Shown here: in pieces, positions 1 to 5,316 of the stretch
How positions within the stretch are numbered: the first letter of the stretch is position 1
How the letters are laid out: each line of letters starts with the position of its first letter
Origin: Akkermansiaceae bacterium
Lineage (GTDB): Bacteria > Verrucomicrobiota > Verrucomicrobiia > Verrucomicrobiales > Akkermansiaceae
Direction: 5' to 3'
NCBI GenBank assembly: GCA_023301545.1
Contig: JALZUI010000034.1
Location: 1 to 5,544 of the forward strand
DNA length: 5,544 nt
Program-made: the position numbers and the translations under genes
The notes under the pieces: model-generated
The model's input: the letters and a program-made list of their open reading frames with translations, nothing else
Database searches by the model: none
What the model was told of the DNA's origin: nothing

Positions 1-17
1 ATTGGTGCTAGTTGGGA

Positions 18-638
18 TTAAGCAAAGTTAGCAGCGACTACGTCCCAGTTAACGACGTTCCAGAATGCGTTGATGTAGTCTGGGCGACGGTTTTGGTAGT
101 TGAGGTAGTATGCGTGCTCCCAGACGTCGAGTCCGAGGAGAGGAGTGCATCCACAAGCTCCAATGGCGGAGCCCATAAGAGGGGAGTCTTGGTTCGGAGT
201 AGAAACTACTGCGACGGACTTGTCCTCTTTAACGATGAGCCATGCCCAACCTGAACCGAAGCGAGTAGCAGCAGCATTAGCGAATGCTTCTTTGAACGCC
301 GCAAAGGAACCGAACTCAGCATTGATCGCGTCTGCGAGTGCACCAGTAGGCTCTGAAGCGCCACCAGGGGTGAGCGTTTTCCAAAAGAGGCTGTGGTTGT
401 AGTGTCCACCGCCATTGTTACGGACAGCGCCTTGGATGTCAGCAGGAAGGGCGTCGAGGTCGGAGATGAGTTCTTCGATCGATTTGTTAGCAAGGTCAGC
501 GTTGCCTTCGATTGCGGCATTGGTCTTAGCGACGTATGCGTTGTGGTGCTTGCTGTGGTGAATTTCCATCGTACGCGCGTCGAAGTGAGGTTCGAGAGCG
601 TCGTATGCATATCCTAATTCTGGTAGTTGAAAAGCCAT
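18..638 (-). CDS. sodA: Superoxide dismutase, Mn-type (Mn/Fe SOD family)
   Basis: Converts superoxide to oxygen and hydrogen peroxide. At 206 residues it has the normal family length and is complete. The N-terminal helical hairpin domain begins FQLPELGYAYDALEPH. The four metal ligands are visible as His27 (in MEIHHSKHH), His82 (in GGGHYNHSLFW), Asp171 and His175 (in LDVWEHAYYL). Metal choice is read from two places: glycine rather than glutamine in the GGGH segment, and Gln150 in NQDSPLMG, which is the Mn-type arrangement. Fe-only or cambialistic use cannot be excluded. No signal peptide is seen, so it should be cytoplasmic. The start is the only Met before the conserved N-terminus; no Shine-Dalgarno sequence precedes it. 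The sequence GACGCTPLLGL (160-170) holds two cysteines, Cys162 and Cys164, next to the ligand loop. It is separated from rpmH by a terminator and probably has its own promoter. The symbol sodA follows from the Mn-type residues. Confidence 0.95.
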   Translation of the reverse strand: MAFQLPELGYAYDALEPHFDARTMEIHHSKHHNAYVAKTNAAIEGNADLANKSIEELISDLDALPADIQGAVRNNGGGHYNHSLFWKTLTPGGASEPTGALADAINAEFGSFAAFKEAFANAAATRFGSGWAWLIVKEDKSVAVVSTPNQDSPLMGSAIGACGCTPLLGLDVWEHAYYLNYQNRRPDYINAFWNVVNWDVVAANFA

Positions 639-707
639 AGTGATGTCTGTAGGTTATTAAGTTTTAGTTGTCTCAGGACGTCAGGGTGACGAGTGAGGAC
701 TAGCCCT

Positions 708-735
708 ATTAAAAGCGATCTGGAGAAATGCGCAA
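708..735 (-). promoter_or_regulatory. Candidate sod promoter
   Basis: On the minus strand TTGCGC (730-735) is followed after 16 bases by TTTAAT (708-713). The -10 matches TATAAT at five of six positions, the -35 at only three of six. Transcription would start near 700, giving a leader of about 62 bases with a small CGTCA/TGACG hairpin at 679-691. It lies downstream of the rpmH terminator, as expected for an independent unit. The match is weak and is a guess from consensus only. Confidence 0.3.
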
Positions 736-740
736 GTGAC

Positions 741-760
741 AATGCATAGATATGTGCATT
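741..760. repeat. Inverted repeat upstream of sod, possible operator
   Basis: AATGCA (741-746) and TGCATT (755-760) form perfect 6-base arms around an 8-base AT-rich centre whose outer bases also nearly pair. The total span of 20 bases and the position just upstream of the candidate sod -35 suit a dimeric transcription factor site. It does not match the Fur or PerR consensus as I know them. It could be a chance inverted repeat. Confidence 0.35.
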
Positions 761-774
761 TTCTGTGTTTGCAC

Positions 775-800
775 AAAAAAAGCGCAACCGGAGTTGCGCT
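775..800 (-). terminator. Intrinsic terminator of rpmH
   Basis: Read on the minus strand, a perfect 8-bp GC-rich stem (AGCGCAAC/GTTGCGCT, 781-800) with a four-base loop is followed directly by seven T. It sits 28 bases past the rpmH stop. It ends the rpmH transcript and shows that sod is transcribed separately. Confidence 0.9.
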
Positions 801-811
801 ATTATAATCAT

Positions 812-836
812 CGAAGTGAGCGTAGAGCTTACTTCG
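812..836 (-). other. Hairpin spanning the rpmH stop codon
   Basis: Arms 812-821 and 827-836 (CGAAGTGAGC/GCTTACTTCG on the plus strand) pair around a five-base loop and include the rpmH stop codon. In the minus-strand transcript nine of ten positions pair, with one C-A mismatch. No T tract follows, so it is not a terminator by itself. It stands immediately before the true terminator hairpin and may protect the 3' end of the short mRNA. Confidence 0.4.
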
Positions 837-1014
837 TGTTATGTTGTACTGTGTGACGCTTGTACTTGATCTCAGCACCTTTGGCGATGAGACGTTTACG
901 TCCCTTTTGACGGCGACGTTTGATGATGGCACGGCCACCTTTAGTTGCCATACGAGCACGGAATCCATGCTGACGAGTACGGGATCTTTTGGAAGGTTGG
1001 AAAGTTCTTTTCAT
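829..1014 (-). CDS. rpmH: Large-subunit ribosomal protein bL34, C-terminally extended
   Basis: bL34 is a small, very basic protein of the 50S subunit that binds 23S rRNA. Residues 1-44 carry the family signature almost unchanged: MKRTFQPSKRSR, then HGFRARMATKGGR, then RRRQKGRKRL. Most bL34 proteins end about here, at 44-46 residues. This one continues for about 16 more residues (GAEIKYKRHTVQHNTK), still rich in Lys, Arg and His, giving 61 in total. The start is fixed by the conserved N-terminus. An AAGGA (1018-1022) lies only three bases from the ATG, the one Shine-Dalgarno-like site among the genes of the window. In most bacteria rpmH is followed by rnpA (RNase P protein); here a terminator and then sod follow, so the usual pair is split. 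Upstream is tpiA in the same direction, separated by a hairpin and a good promoter. Confidence 0.95.
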   Translation of the reverse strand: MKRTFQPSKRSRTRQHGFRARMATKGGRAIIKRRRQKGRKRLIAKGAEIKYKRHTVQHNTK

Positions 1015-1035
1015 GGTTCCTTAGGAATTGGGTTG

Positions 1036-1066
1036 TGTATATTGCTTACTTTCGGCTGGCTGTCAA
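1036..1066 (-). promoter_or_regulatory. Probable rpmH promoter, sigma-70 type
   Basis: The minus strand has a perfect TTGACA at 1061-1066. Possible -10 boxes are AATATA (1038-1043) after 17 bases, or TATACA (1036-1041), a better match, after 19. Transcription would start around 1028-1032, giving a very short leader. Upstream, 1080-1120 is AT-rich with T/A tracts and partly palindromic (CAACTT at 1086-1091 with AAGTTG at 1116-1121), as an UP-like element of a ribosomal-protein promoter might be. Confidence 0.55.
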
Positions 1067-1154
1067 CGGTAGAGGTTGATTTTTTCAACTTTTATTTAAG
1101 AGGTCTTAAGGTTTTAAGTTGAGAAGCCTTGGAAGCAAGCATTTGTGAGGAGGG

Positions 1155-1190
1155 AAAACGAGCTCCAAGCGATTGCCTAAAGCTCGTTTT
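1155..1190 (-). terminator. Probable terminator of tpiA
   Basis: A perfect 10-bp stem (AAAACGAGCT 1155-1164 with AGCTCGTTTT 1181-1190) encloses a 16-base loop and begins eight bases after the tpiA stop. Only four T end the minus-strand hairpin before CCC, so termination may be partial. The loop is larger than usual. Position and symmetry support a 3'-end role for pgk-tpiA. Confidence 0.6.
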
Positions 1191-1198
1191 AATCGAAA

Positions 1199-1954
1199 TT
1201 AGGCTACTGATTTAGCAGCTGATTTCACAAGGCTAAGGAAGCTCTCTGGATCGAGAGACGCTCCGCCTACAAGGCCACCGTCAATGTCGGCGAGAGCGAG
1301 GAGTTCGTCCGCATTCGCTGGTTTCATAGAGCCGCCGTATTGGATACGGACTTGCTCTGCAAGTTCTGTGGTGTAGAGCTCAGCAATGAGTCCACGCACG
1401 ATTTTGTGCGCTTCTTGTGCTTGTTCTGGTGAAGCGGTGACTCCTGTACCAATTGCCCATACTGGTTCGTAGGCGACGACGACATTGAGGATGCCTTCGT
1501 CACAGATGCCTTTGAGACCTTCTGTGATTTGGGTTTTGAGAACGTCTCCGAGTTTCCCAGCTTCTCGCTCTTGGAGCGTTTCGCCGATACAGAAGATCGG
1601 TTTCAATCCGTTGTCGAGGATCTTACAGTTTTTCGCGTTAATGAAGGCGTCTGTTTCTCCGAAAAGTGAACGGCGCTCGCTATGTCCTGTAAGGATGTAT
1701 TCGACTCCGATTTCCTTGAGCATTTCTACGCTGGTTTCGCCTGTGAAGGCTCCACTGTCTTGATCGGAACAGTTCTGCGCAGCTGCGGAGAAGTTGTTTC
1801 CGGCGATCGTGCTAAGGTCGATGAAAGGAGCGGCGATGACGACGTCAACGGTGTTTAAGTCAGCGGCTTCGATTTTAAAGTTGGCGACGAATTCAGCGGC
1901 TTCTTTCGGGCCTTTGTTCATCTTCCAGTTAGCGGCAATGATTGGTTTTCTCAT
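1199..1954 (-). CDS. tpiA: Triosephosphate isomerase
   Basis: Interconverts dihydroxyacetone phosphate and glyceraldehyde 3-phosphate in glycolysis and gluconeogenesis, as a cytoplasmic TIM-barrel dimer. The 251 residues match the family length. Catalytic and binding residues are all present: Asn9 and Lys11 in AANWKMN, His91 in TGHSERR, and the base Glu163 in AYEPVWAIGTG, whose second half is mobile loop 6. The phosphate-binding segments YGGS (206-209) and GGLVGGASL (226-234) close the barrel. The start is set by the conserved MRKPIIAANWK opening; no Shine-Dalgarno sequence is seen in the AT-rich 37 bases after pgk. That short gap, with no terminator in it, suggests co-transcription with pgk. 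A hairpin follows the stop codon. Confidence 0.98.
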   Translation of the reverse strand: MRKPIIAANWKMNKGPKEAAEFVANFKIEAADLNTVDVVIAAPFIDLSTIAGNNFSAAAQNCSDQDSGAFTGETSVEMLKEIGVEYILTGHSERRSLFGETDAFINAKNCKILDNGLKPIFCIGETLQEREAGKLGDVLKTQITEGLKGICDEGILNVVVAYEPVWAIGTGVTASPEQAQEAHKIVRGLIAELYTTELAEQVRIQYGGSMKPANADELLALADIDGGLVGGASLDPESFLSLVKSAAKSVA

Positions 1955-1990
1955 AGTATTTGTGAGTGATTTATTTTTTGTTATAAAGGC

Positions 1991-3190
1991 TTAAGCACAG
2001 GTAAGGGCTTCGATTCCTGGGAGAGGCTTTCCTTCGAGTAATTGCAGCGATGATCCGCCACCAGTGGAGAGGAAGGAGAGCTTGTCACCTACGCCGAACT
2101 TATTAGCAGCAGTTACGGAGTCTCCACCACCGAGGATGACGGTCGCGTCGATCTCAGAGAGGGTTTTAGCTACGGCTTTGGTTCCTGCGGCAAAGTTGTC
2201 GAGCTCGAACACTCCCATTGGGCCATTCCAGAGTACAGTTTTGCATCCGCGCAAGATTTCGCAGTATTCATCAATGGCTGAGTCACCAATGTCGACTCCC
2301 TCCCAACCGTCAGGAATGACATTCATGTCATCACCGTATTCGATGGTGCATTTGGTTTCTGCGGTTTCAGAGAATTCTTGTGTGATACAGGTGTTCTTAG
2401 GCAGGCAGAATTGGACTCCGTTTTTAGCGGCTTTTTCCATGAGTTCTTTTGCGAGAGGGACGAATTCGTCTTCGACTAGGGAGTTGCCTAGCTTATAGCC
2501 CTGAGCTTTACGGAACGTATAGGTCATCGCTCCTCCGATGATCATGATGTCAGCTTTATCAAGAAGCTTGTCGATGACCTTGATCTTATCAGATACTTTT
2601 TTACCTCCGATGATGACGGCAAATGGGCTTACTGGGTTTTCTAGTTTACCAACGAGGAATTCGAGTTCGCTAGCGACGAGGAGACCCATAGCGGATTGAG
2701 CTACATGGTGAGTTACGCCTTCTGTGGAAGCGTGTGCACGGTGCGCGGTTCCGAAAGCGTCATTAACAAAAATGGTCGCGTTTCCAGCGAGAGCTTTGGC
2801 AAAGGTCGGGTCGTTCGCTGTTTCTTCTTCCGCGAAACGGGTGTTTTCGATCAAGACGACATTGCCGTTCTCGAGATTAGCGCGGGCAGACATGGATGCT
2901 TCTCCGATGGTGTCTTCTGCAAAGAGGACTTCTTGCCCGAGGAGTTCAGTAAGGCGGAGTGCTACAGGCTTCAGAGTGTAATCGAGGTTTACTTGCCCCT
3001 TTGGTCGACCGAGGTGTGAGCAAAGCACGAGCTTCGCGCCTTTTTCGATAAGGAGTTTGATAGAAGGTAGAGCACCGGTGATACGGGAATCGTCAGTGAT
3101 TGCTCCATTTTTTAAGGGGACGTTAAAGTCGCAGCGCATGAGGACTTCTTTGCCTGCTACGTCGAGGTCGCGAATAGAAAGTTTATTCAT
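1991..3190 (-). CDS. pgk: Phosphoglycerate kinase
   Basis: Transfers phosphate from 1,3-bisphosphoglycerate to ADP, making ATP and 3-phosphoglycerate (reversed in gluconeogenesis); a cytoplasmic monomer. The 399 residues are the normal length. The N-terminal substrate domain has the family signature EVLMRCDFNVP (15-25), DDSRI (33-37), SHLGRPKG (58-65) and the basic patch GTAHRAHAST (147-156). The C-terminal nucleotide domain has GGKKVSDK (195-202) with the conserved lysine 199, WNGPMGVFE (321-329), GGGDS (354-358) and STGGGSSL (375-382). DIGDSAID (300-307) stands where most bacterial enzymes read DIGPxT or similar. Eight cysteines are present (20, 57, 262, 268, 281, 310, 316, 398), more than I would expect. 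The MNKLSIRDLD start is typical and lacks a Shine-Dalgarno sequence; the leader instead has a C-rich run. A strong terminator separates pgk from gap upstream. Confidence 0.98.
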   Translation of the reverse strand: MNKLSIRDLDVAGKEVLMRCDFNVPLKNGAITDDSRITGALPSIKLLIEKGAKLVLCSHLGRPKGQVNLDYTLKPVALRLTELLGQEVLFAEDTIGEASMSARANLENGNVVLIENTRFAEEETANDPTFAKALAGNATIFVNDAFGTAHRAHASTEGVTHHVAQSAMGLLVASELEFLVGKLENPVSPFAVIIGGKKVSDKIKVIDKLLDKADIMIIGGAMTYTFRKAQGYKLGNSLVEDEFVPLAKELMEKAAKNGVQFCLPKNTCITQEFSETAETKCTIEYGDDMNVIPDGWEGVDIGDSAIDEYCEILRGCKTVLWNGPMGVFELDNFAAGTKAVAKTLSEIDATVILGGGDSVTAANKFGVGDKLSFLSTGGGSSLQLLEGKPLPGIEALTCA

Positions 3191-3225
3191 ATTATTGTGG
3201 TTGAAAGGGGGGAGTAAAGGTCTGT

Positions 3226-3270
3226 AAAAAACAAAAATGACCTTAGGAACGCGTTGTTTCCTAGGCCATT
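3226..3270 (-). terminator. Strong intrinsic terminator between gap and pgk
   Basis: On the minus strand 3258-3270 pairs with 3236-3249 through 13 base pairs, with one G-U pair and one single-base bulge, around an eight-base loop. It is followed by TTTTTGTTTTTT (3237 down to 3226), an excellent U-tract. It lies 21 bases after the gap stop and only 35 bases before the pgk start. It should end most gap transcripts or act as an attenuator in front of pgk-tpiA. Confidence 0.9.
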
Positions 3271-3291
3271 GATAATATCACGGGTAGTGAA

Positions 3292-4293
3292 TTAGAGTGA
3301 GCTAGCGAGCTTCTTAAGAGCGTCGGCAGCGCGGTTAGAGTAACCCCACTCGTTATCGTACCAGCCACATACTTTAACGAAGTTGTCGCCAAGCATCATG
3401 GTGCAACCTGCGTCAAGGATTGAGCTGTGAGGGTTTCCTACGATGTCCTGAAGAACGAGTGGTTCCTCGGAGTATTCGAAAACACCTTTGAGCGCGCCAT
3501 TAGCGGCAGCTTTAAAGGCCGCGTTTACTTCTTCAACGGTCGTGTTCTTTTTAAGGATCGCAGTGAAGTCGGTAAGTGAACCTGTAGGAGTAGGAACACG
3601 GAATGCTCCACCATTGAGTTTACCTGCAAGTTCAGGGATAACGAGGCCGATTGCTTTTGCCGCACCGGTAGATGATGGGATAATGTTCTCCGCTGCTGAA
3701 CGAGCACGACGAAGGTCACTGTGTGGTGCATCAAGAAGACGTTGGTCACCTGTGTAGGAGTGAATGGTACTCATGAATCCAGACTCGATGCCGAAAGCGT
3801 CATTAAGAACCTTAGCGATAGGAGCAAGACAGTTAGTGGTACATGAAGCATTAGAAACAACATTGTGTTTAGCTGGGTCGTATCCTGCGTCGTTGATACC
3901 GAGACACCAGGTGTAATCTACATCTTTACCAGGAGCAGAGATGAGAACCTTTTTAGCGCCTGCTTGGAGGTGCTTAGAAGCAGCCTCTTGGGAAACGAAG
4001 AAACCAGTGGATTCGAGAACGATGTCCGCACCTGTAGCGGCATGGTTGAGAGCAGCTGGGTCACGCTCAGCAGTAGCCTTGATTTTGTGTCCGTCAATGA
4101 TGATGTGCTCGTCATCGTAAGCGACTTCACCGTCAAATTTACCTTGAGTGGAGTCCCACTTTAGAAGGTGAGCGAGAGTTTTGTTATCGGTAAGGTCGTT
4201 AATAGATACAACCTTCTGACGTTCTTCTTTAGACATTGCTCTGAGAACACTGCGTCCAATGCGTCCAAATCCGTTAATTGCGTAGTTTGCCAT
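3292..4293 (-). CDS. gap: Glyceraldehyde-3-phosphate dehydrogenase, type I, NAD-dependent
   Basis: Oxidises glyceraldehyde 3-phosphate with NAD and phosphate to 1,3-bisphosphoglycerate; a cytoplasmic tetramer. I place the start at 4293, giving 333 residues that begin MANYAINGFGRIGR, the standard N-terminus. A longer frame from 4353 adds 20 residues without family support. The Rossmann motif GFGRIGR is at 8-14, and Asp33 (in SINDLTD) indicates NAD rather than NADP. Catalytic Cys151 lies in SNASCTTNCLAP and His178 in STIHSYTGDQ. Phosphate-site motifs PSSTGAAKA (206-214) and RVPTPTGSLTD (232-242) and the C-terminal WYDNEWGYSNR (311-321) are present. YTWCLGIND (127-135), with Trp and Cys in place of the more usual V-V/M, is slightly unusual. 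No Shine-Dalgarno sequence precedes the start; a perfect 16-base palindrome ends nine bases before it. The gene heads the gap, pgk, tpiA cluster but is followed by its own terminator. Confidence 0.98.
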   Translation of the reverse strand: MANYAINGFGRIGRSVLRAMSKEERQKVVSINDLTDNKTLAHLLKWDSTQGKFDGEVAYDDEHIIIDGHKIKATAERDPAALNHAATGADIVLESTGFFVSQEAASKHLQAGAKKVLISAPGKDVDYTWCLGINDAGYDPAKHNVVSNASCTTNCLAPIAKVLNDAFGIESGFMSTIHSYTGDQRLLDAPHSDLRRARSAAENIIPSSTGAAKAIGLVIPELAGKLNGGAFRVPTPTGSLTDFTAILKKNTTVEEVNAAFKAAANGALKGVFEYSEEPLVLQDIVGNPHSSILDAGCTMMLGDNFVKVCGWYDNEWGYSNRAADALKKLASSL

Positions 4294-4302
4294 AATAATT
4301 TC

Positions 4303-4318
4303 GTTTTTAATTAAAAAC
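4303..4318. repeat. Perfect 16-base AT-rich palindrome at the gap start
   Basis: GTTTTTAATTAAAAAC reads identically on both strands and ends nine bases upstream of the gap ATG. It could be an operator for a dimeric regulator, or part of the core promoter, because TTTAAT on the minus strand (4310-4315) resembles a -10 box. AT-rich palindromes do arise by chance. Confidence 0.4.
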
Positions 4319-4405
4319 AGCTTAGAAATGACAGTAGCAAACGGGTGAATCAAGAGAAAAAAGCATTGATGTTAGATAGAGCCCTTCAAAATCCTTGATG
4401 AATTA

Positions 4406-4411
4406 TGTCAA
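4406..4411 (-). promoter_or_regulatory. Perfect -35 box in the gap upstream region
   Basis: TTGACA occurs on the minus strand 112 bases before the gap start. No good -10 lies 16-18 bases further on (the best there is TTTGAA or TTGAAG), so as a promoter it is incomplete. An alternative is TTGCTA (4335-4340) with TTTAAT (4310-4315) at a long 19-base spacing. The gap promoter is therefore not settled. Confidence 0.25.
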
Positions 4412-4466
4412 TTTGGGAGAGGATTGAACGATTTGTCGTATTTTTACACACAAGAAATGAATAAAC

Positions 4467-4488
4467 TCTCTGGCTGAGTAGTCAGAGA
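4467..4488 (+). other. Hairpin in the leader region of the beta-barrel gene
   Basis: TCTCTGGCT (4467-4475) pairs with AGTCAGAGA (4480-4488) through nine base pairs, including one G-U pair on the plus strand, around the four-base loop GAGT. It lies 56 bases upstream of the barrel gene start. No T tract follows, so it is not a terminator. A stem in the mRNA leader or a protein-binding inverted repeat are both possible. Confidence 0.45.
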
Positions 4489-4544
4489 TAGGCAAGAGCA
4501 CTTTTGCAGTCATTAAGATTGCGAAGTGTAAACCTTACAAAACT

Positions 4545-5204
4545 ATGAAATTACTTTTATCATCTCTGGCCCTGGGCGCGCTGACGCTTACTTCGTATGC
4601 TCAACAATTTGGACATCAATCATATAACGGTGGGTATCGTGGAGGCGACGTGACGGCTCCGTATTATGCCACTCGTGCTTTTAACTACTTTATCGGGGGC
4701 TCAGTTGGTCATGCTGAACATGGTGATGACGTTTCGGACTCGCTTCATGGGGATACGTTATTTACCTTTGAATTAGGAGCTAAATACGATTTCAACTCAG
4801 CGTTGTATGGGGTCTTAAGTTTTGAGTTTATAGGTTCTGGAGACTCGTTCACTGGTGTTGATAGTGAAGGGGATCTGGCCGATGTAGACGCGACTTCGTT
4901 AGGGGTGTTTTTTAATGCGAAAGTTGGGGTGAAGTTTAATCGGTACGTCAGCGGTTATGTCGGAGTTGGTGTCGGAGTGAATTCTGCTTATATAGAAGCT
5001 GATTTTGCTGATGGCTTCAGTAGGGATAATACCGAAAGCGTTTTTGGATACCAGTTTATGGCTGGGGTTGAGCTTAAACCGTTCGGAGATCAATTCGGAC
5101 TGTACCTCCAATACCGTAATTTAAATGGAGAGGATGTTAGTGGTACTAATTTCACTCCGTTTAATGACGACTTTTACGAGGTAGGTGCTCGCTTCTACTT
5201 CTAG
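4545..5204 (+). CDS. Predicted outer-membrane eight-stranded beta-barrel protein
   Basis: Not assignable to a named family from sequence alone. The 219 residues begin with a signal peptide: MK, a hydrophobic stretch (3-16), and a likely signal peptidase I site SYA|QQ after residue 19. A Gly/Tyr/Gln-rich linker (20-45) follows. The rest shows eight alternating amphipathic segments, at about 46-59, 72-83, 88-98, 116-131, 135-152, 164-179, 184-194 and 208-219. They are joined by acidic Asp/Gly/Ser loops (59-70, 99-115, 153-163, 195-207). The protein ends in Phe within an aromatic last strand (GARFYF), the usual signal for the outer-membrane insertion machinery. The size and strand count resemble the OmpA N-terminal, OmpX or OmpW-like small barrels; there is no peptidoglycan-binding domain. 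It is divergent from gap, lacks a Shine-Dalgarno sequence and ends before a bidirectional terminator. Cargo or function is unknown. Confidence 0.85.
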   Translation: MKLLLSSLALGALTLTSYAQQFGHQSYNGGYRGGDVTAPYYATRAFNYFIGGSVGHAEHGDDVSDSLHGDTLFTFELGAKYDFNSALYGVLSFEFIGSGDSFTGVDSEGDLADVDATSLGVFFNAKVGVKFNRYVSGYVGVGVGVNSAYIEADFADGFSRDNTESVFGYQFMAGVELKPFGDQFGLYLQYRNLNGEDVSGTNFTPFNDDFYEVGARFYF

Positions 5205-5224
5205 GATAGATCCTTAGATAAACA

Positions 5225-5262
5225 AAAAGAGACGTTCTCCGGTGTTGGAGAACGTCTCTTTT
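5225..5262. terminator. Bidirectional intrinsic terminator between convergent genes
   Basis: A 16-bp perfect stem (5225-5240 with 5247-5262) encloses the six-base loop GGTGTT. The core GAGACGTTCTCC/GGAGAACGTCTC is flanked by A-run and T-run arms, so both strands end in a U-rich tract. It lies 20 bases after the barrel gene stop and 54 bases after the stop of the convergent partial gene, and can serve both. Confidence 0.92.
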
Positions 5263-5316
5263 GTGTGGTGGGGTCTTCTTACGAGATTAACCGTAACACC
5301 TTAGCTGAATCCCTGA

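Noticed and set aside
12..617. Several plus-strand and alternative-frame open frames across sod
   Set aside because: They are antisense or out-of-frame shadows of a fully conserved enzyme gene.
614..811. 65-codon minus-strand frame between rpmH and sod
   Set aside because: It contains the rpmH terminator and the whole sod leader, overlaps the sod start in another frame, has no Shine-Dalgarno sequence and no family resemblance; it is not RnpA.
1075..1089. GTTGA-TTTTT-TCAAC hairpin as a terminator
   Set aside because: The stem is only five bases, has no following T tract, and lies within the AT-rich region upstream of the rpmH promoter.
681..1122. Open frames overlapping rpmH on both strands (681-968 minus, 841-1122 plus)
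   Set aside because: Both cover rpmH in other frames, one runs through its terminator and the other through its promoter; the translations show no domain.
2064..4164. Long plus-strand and alternative-frame open frames opposite pgk and gap, up to 144 codons
   Set aside because: Antisense frames of highly conserved genes often stay open because of codon bias; none has a plausible start region or domain.
4294..4353. Longer gap start adding 20 N-terminal residues
   Set aside because: The added residues are not part of the GAPDH fold, cover the AT-rich palindrome and probable promoter region, and MANYAINGFGRIGR is the standard beginning.
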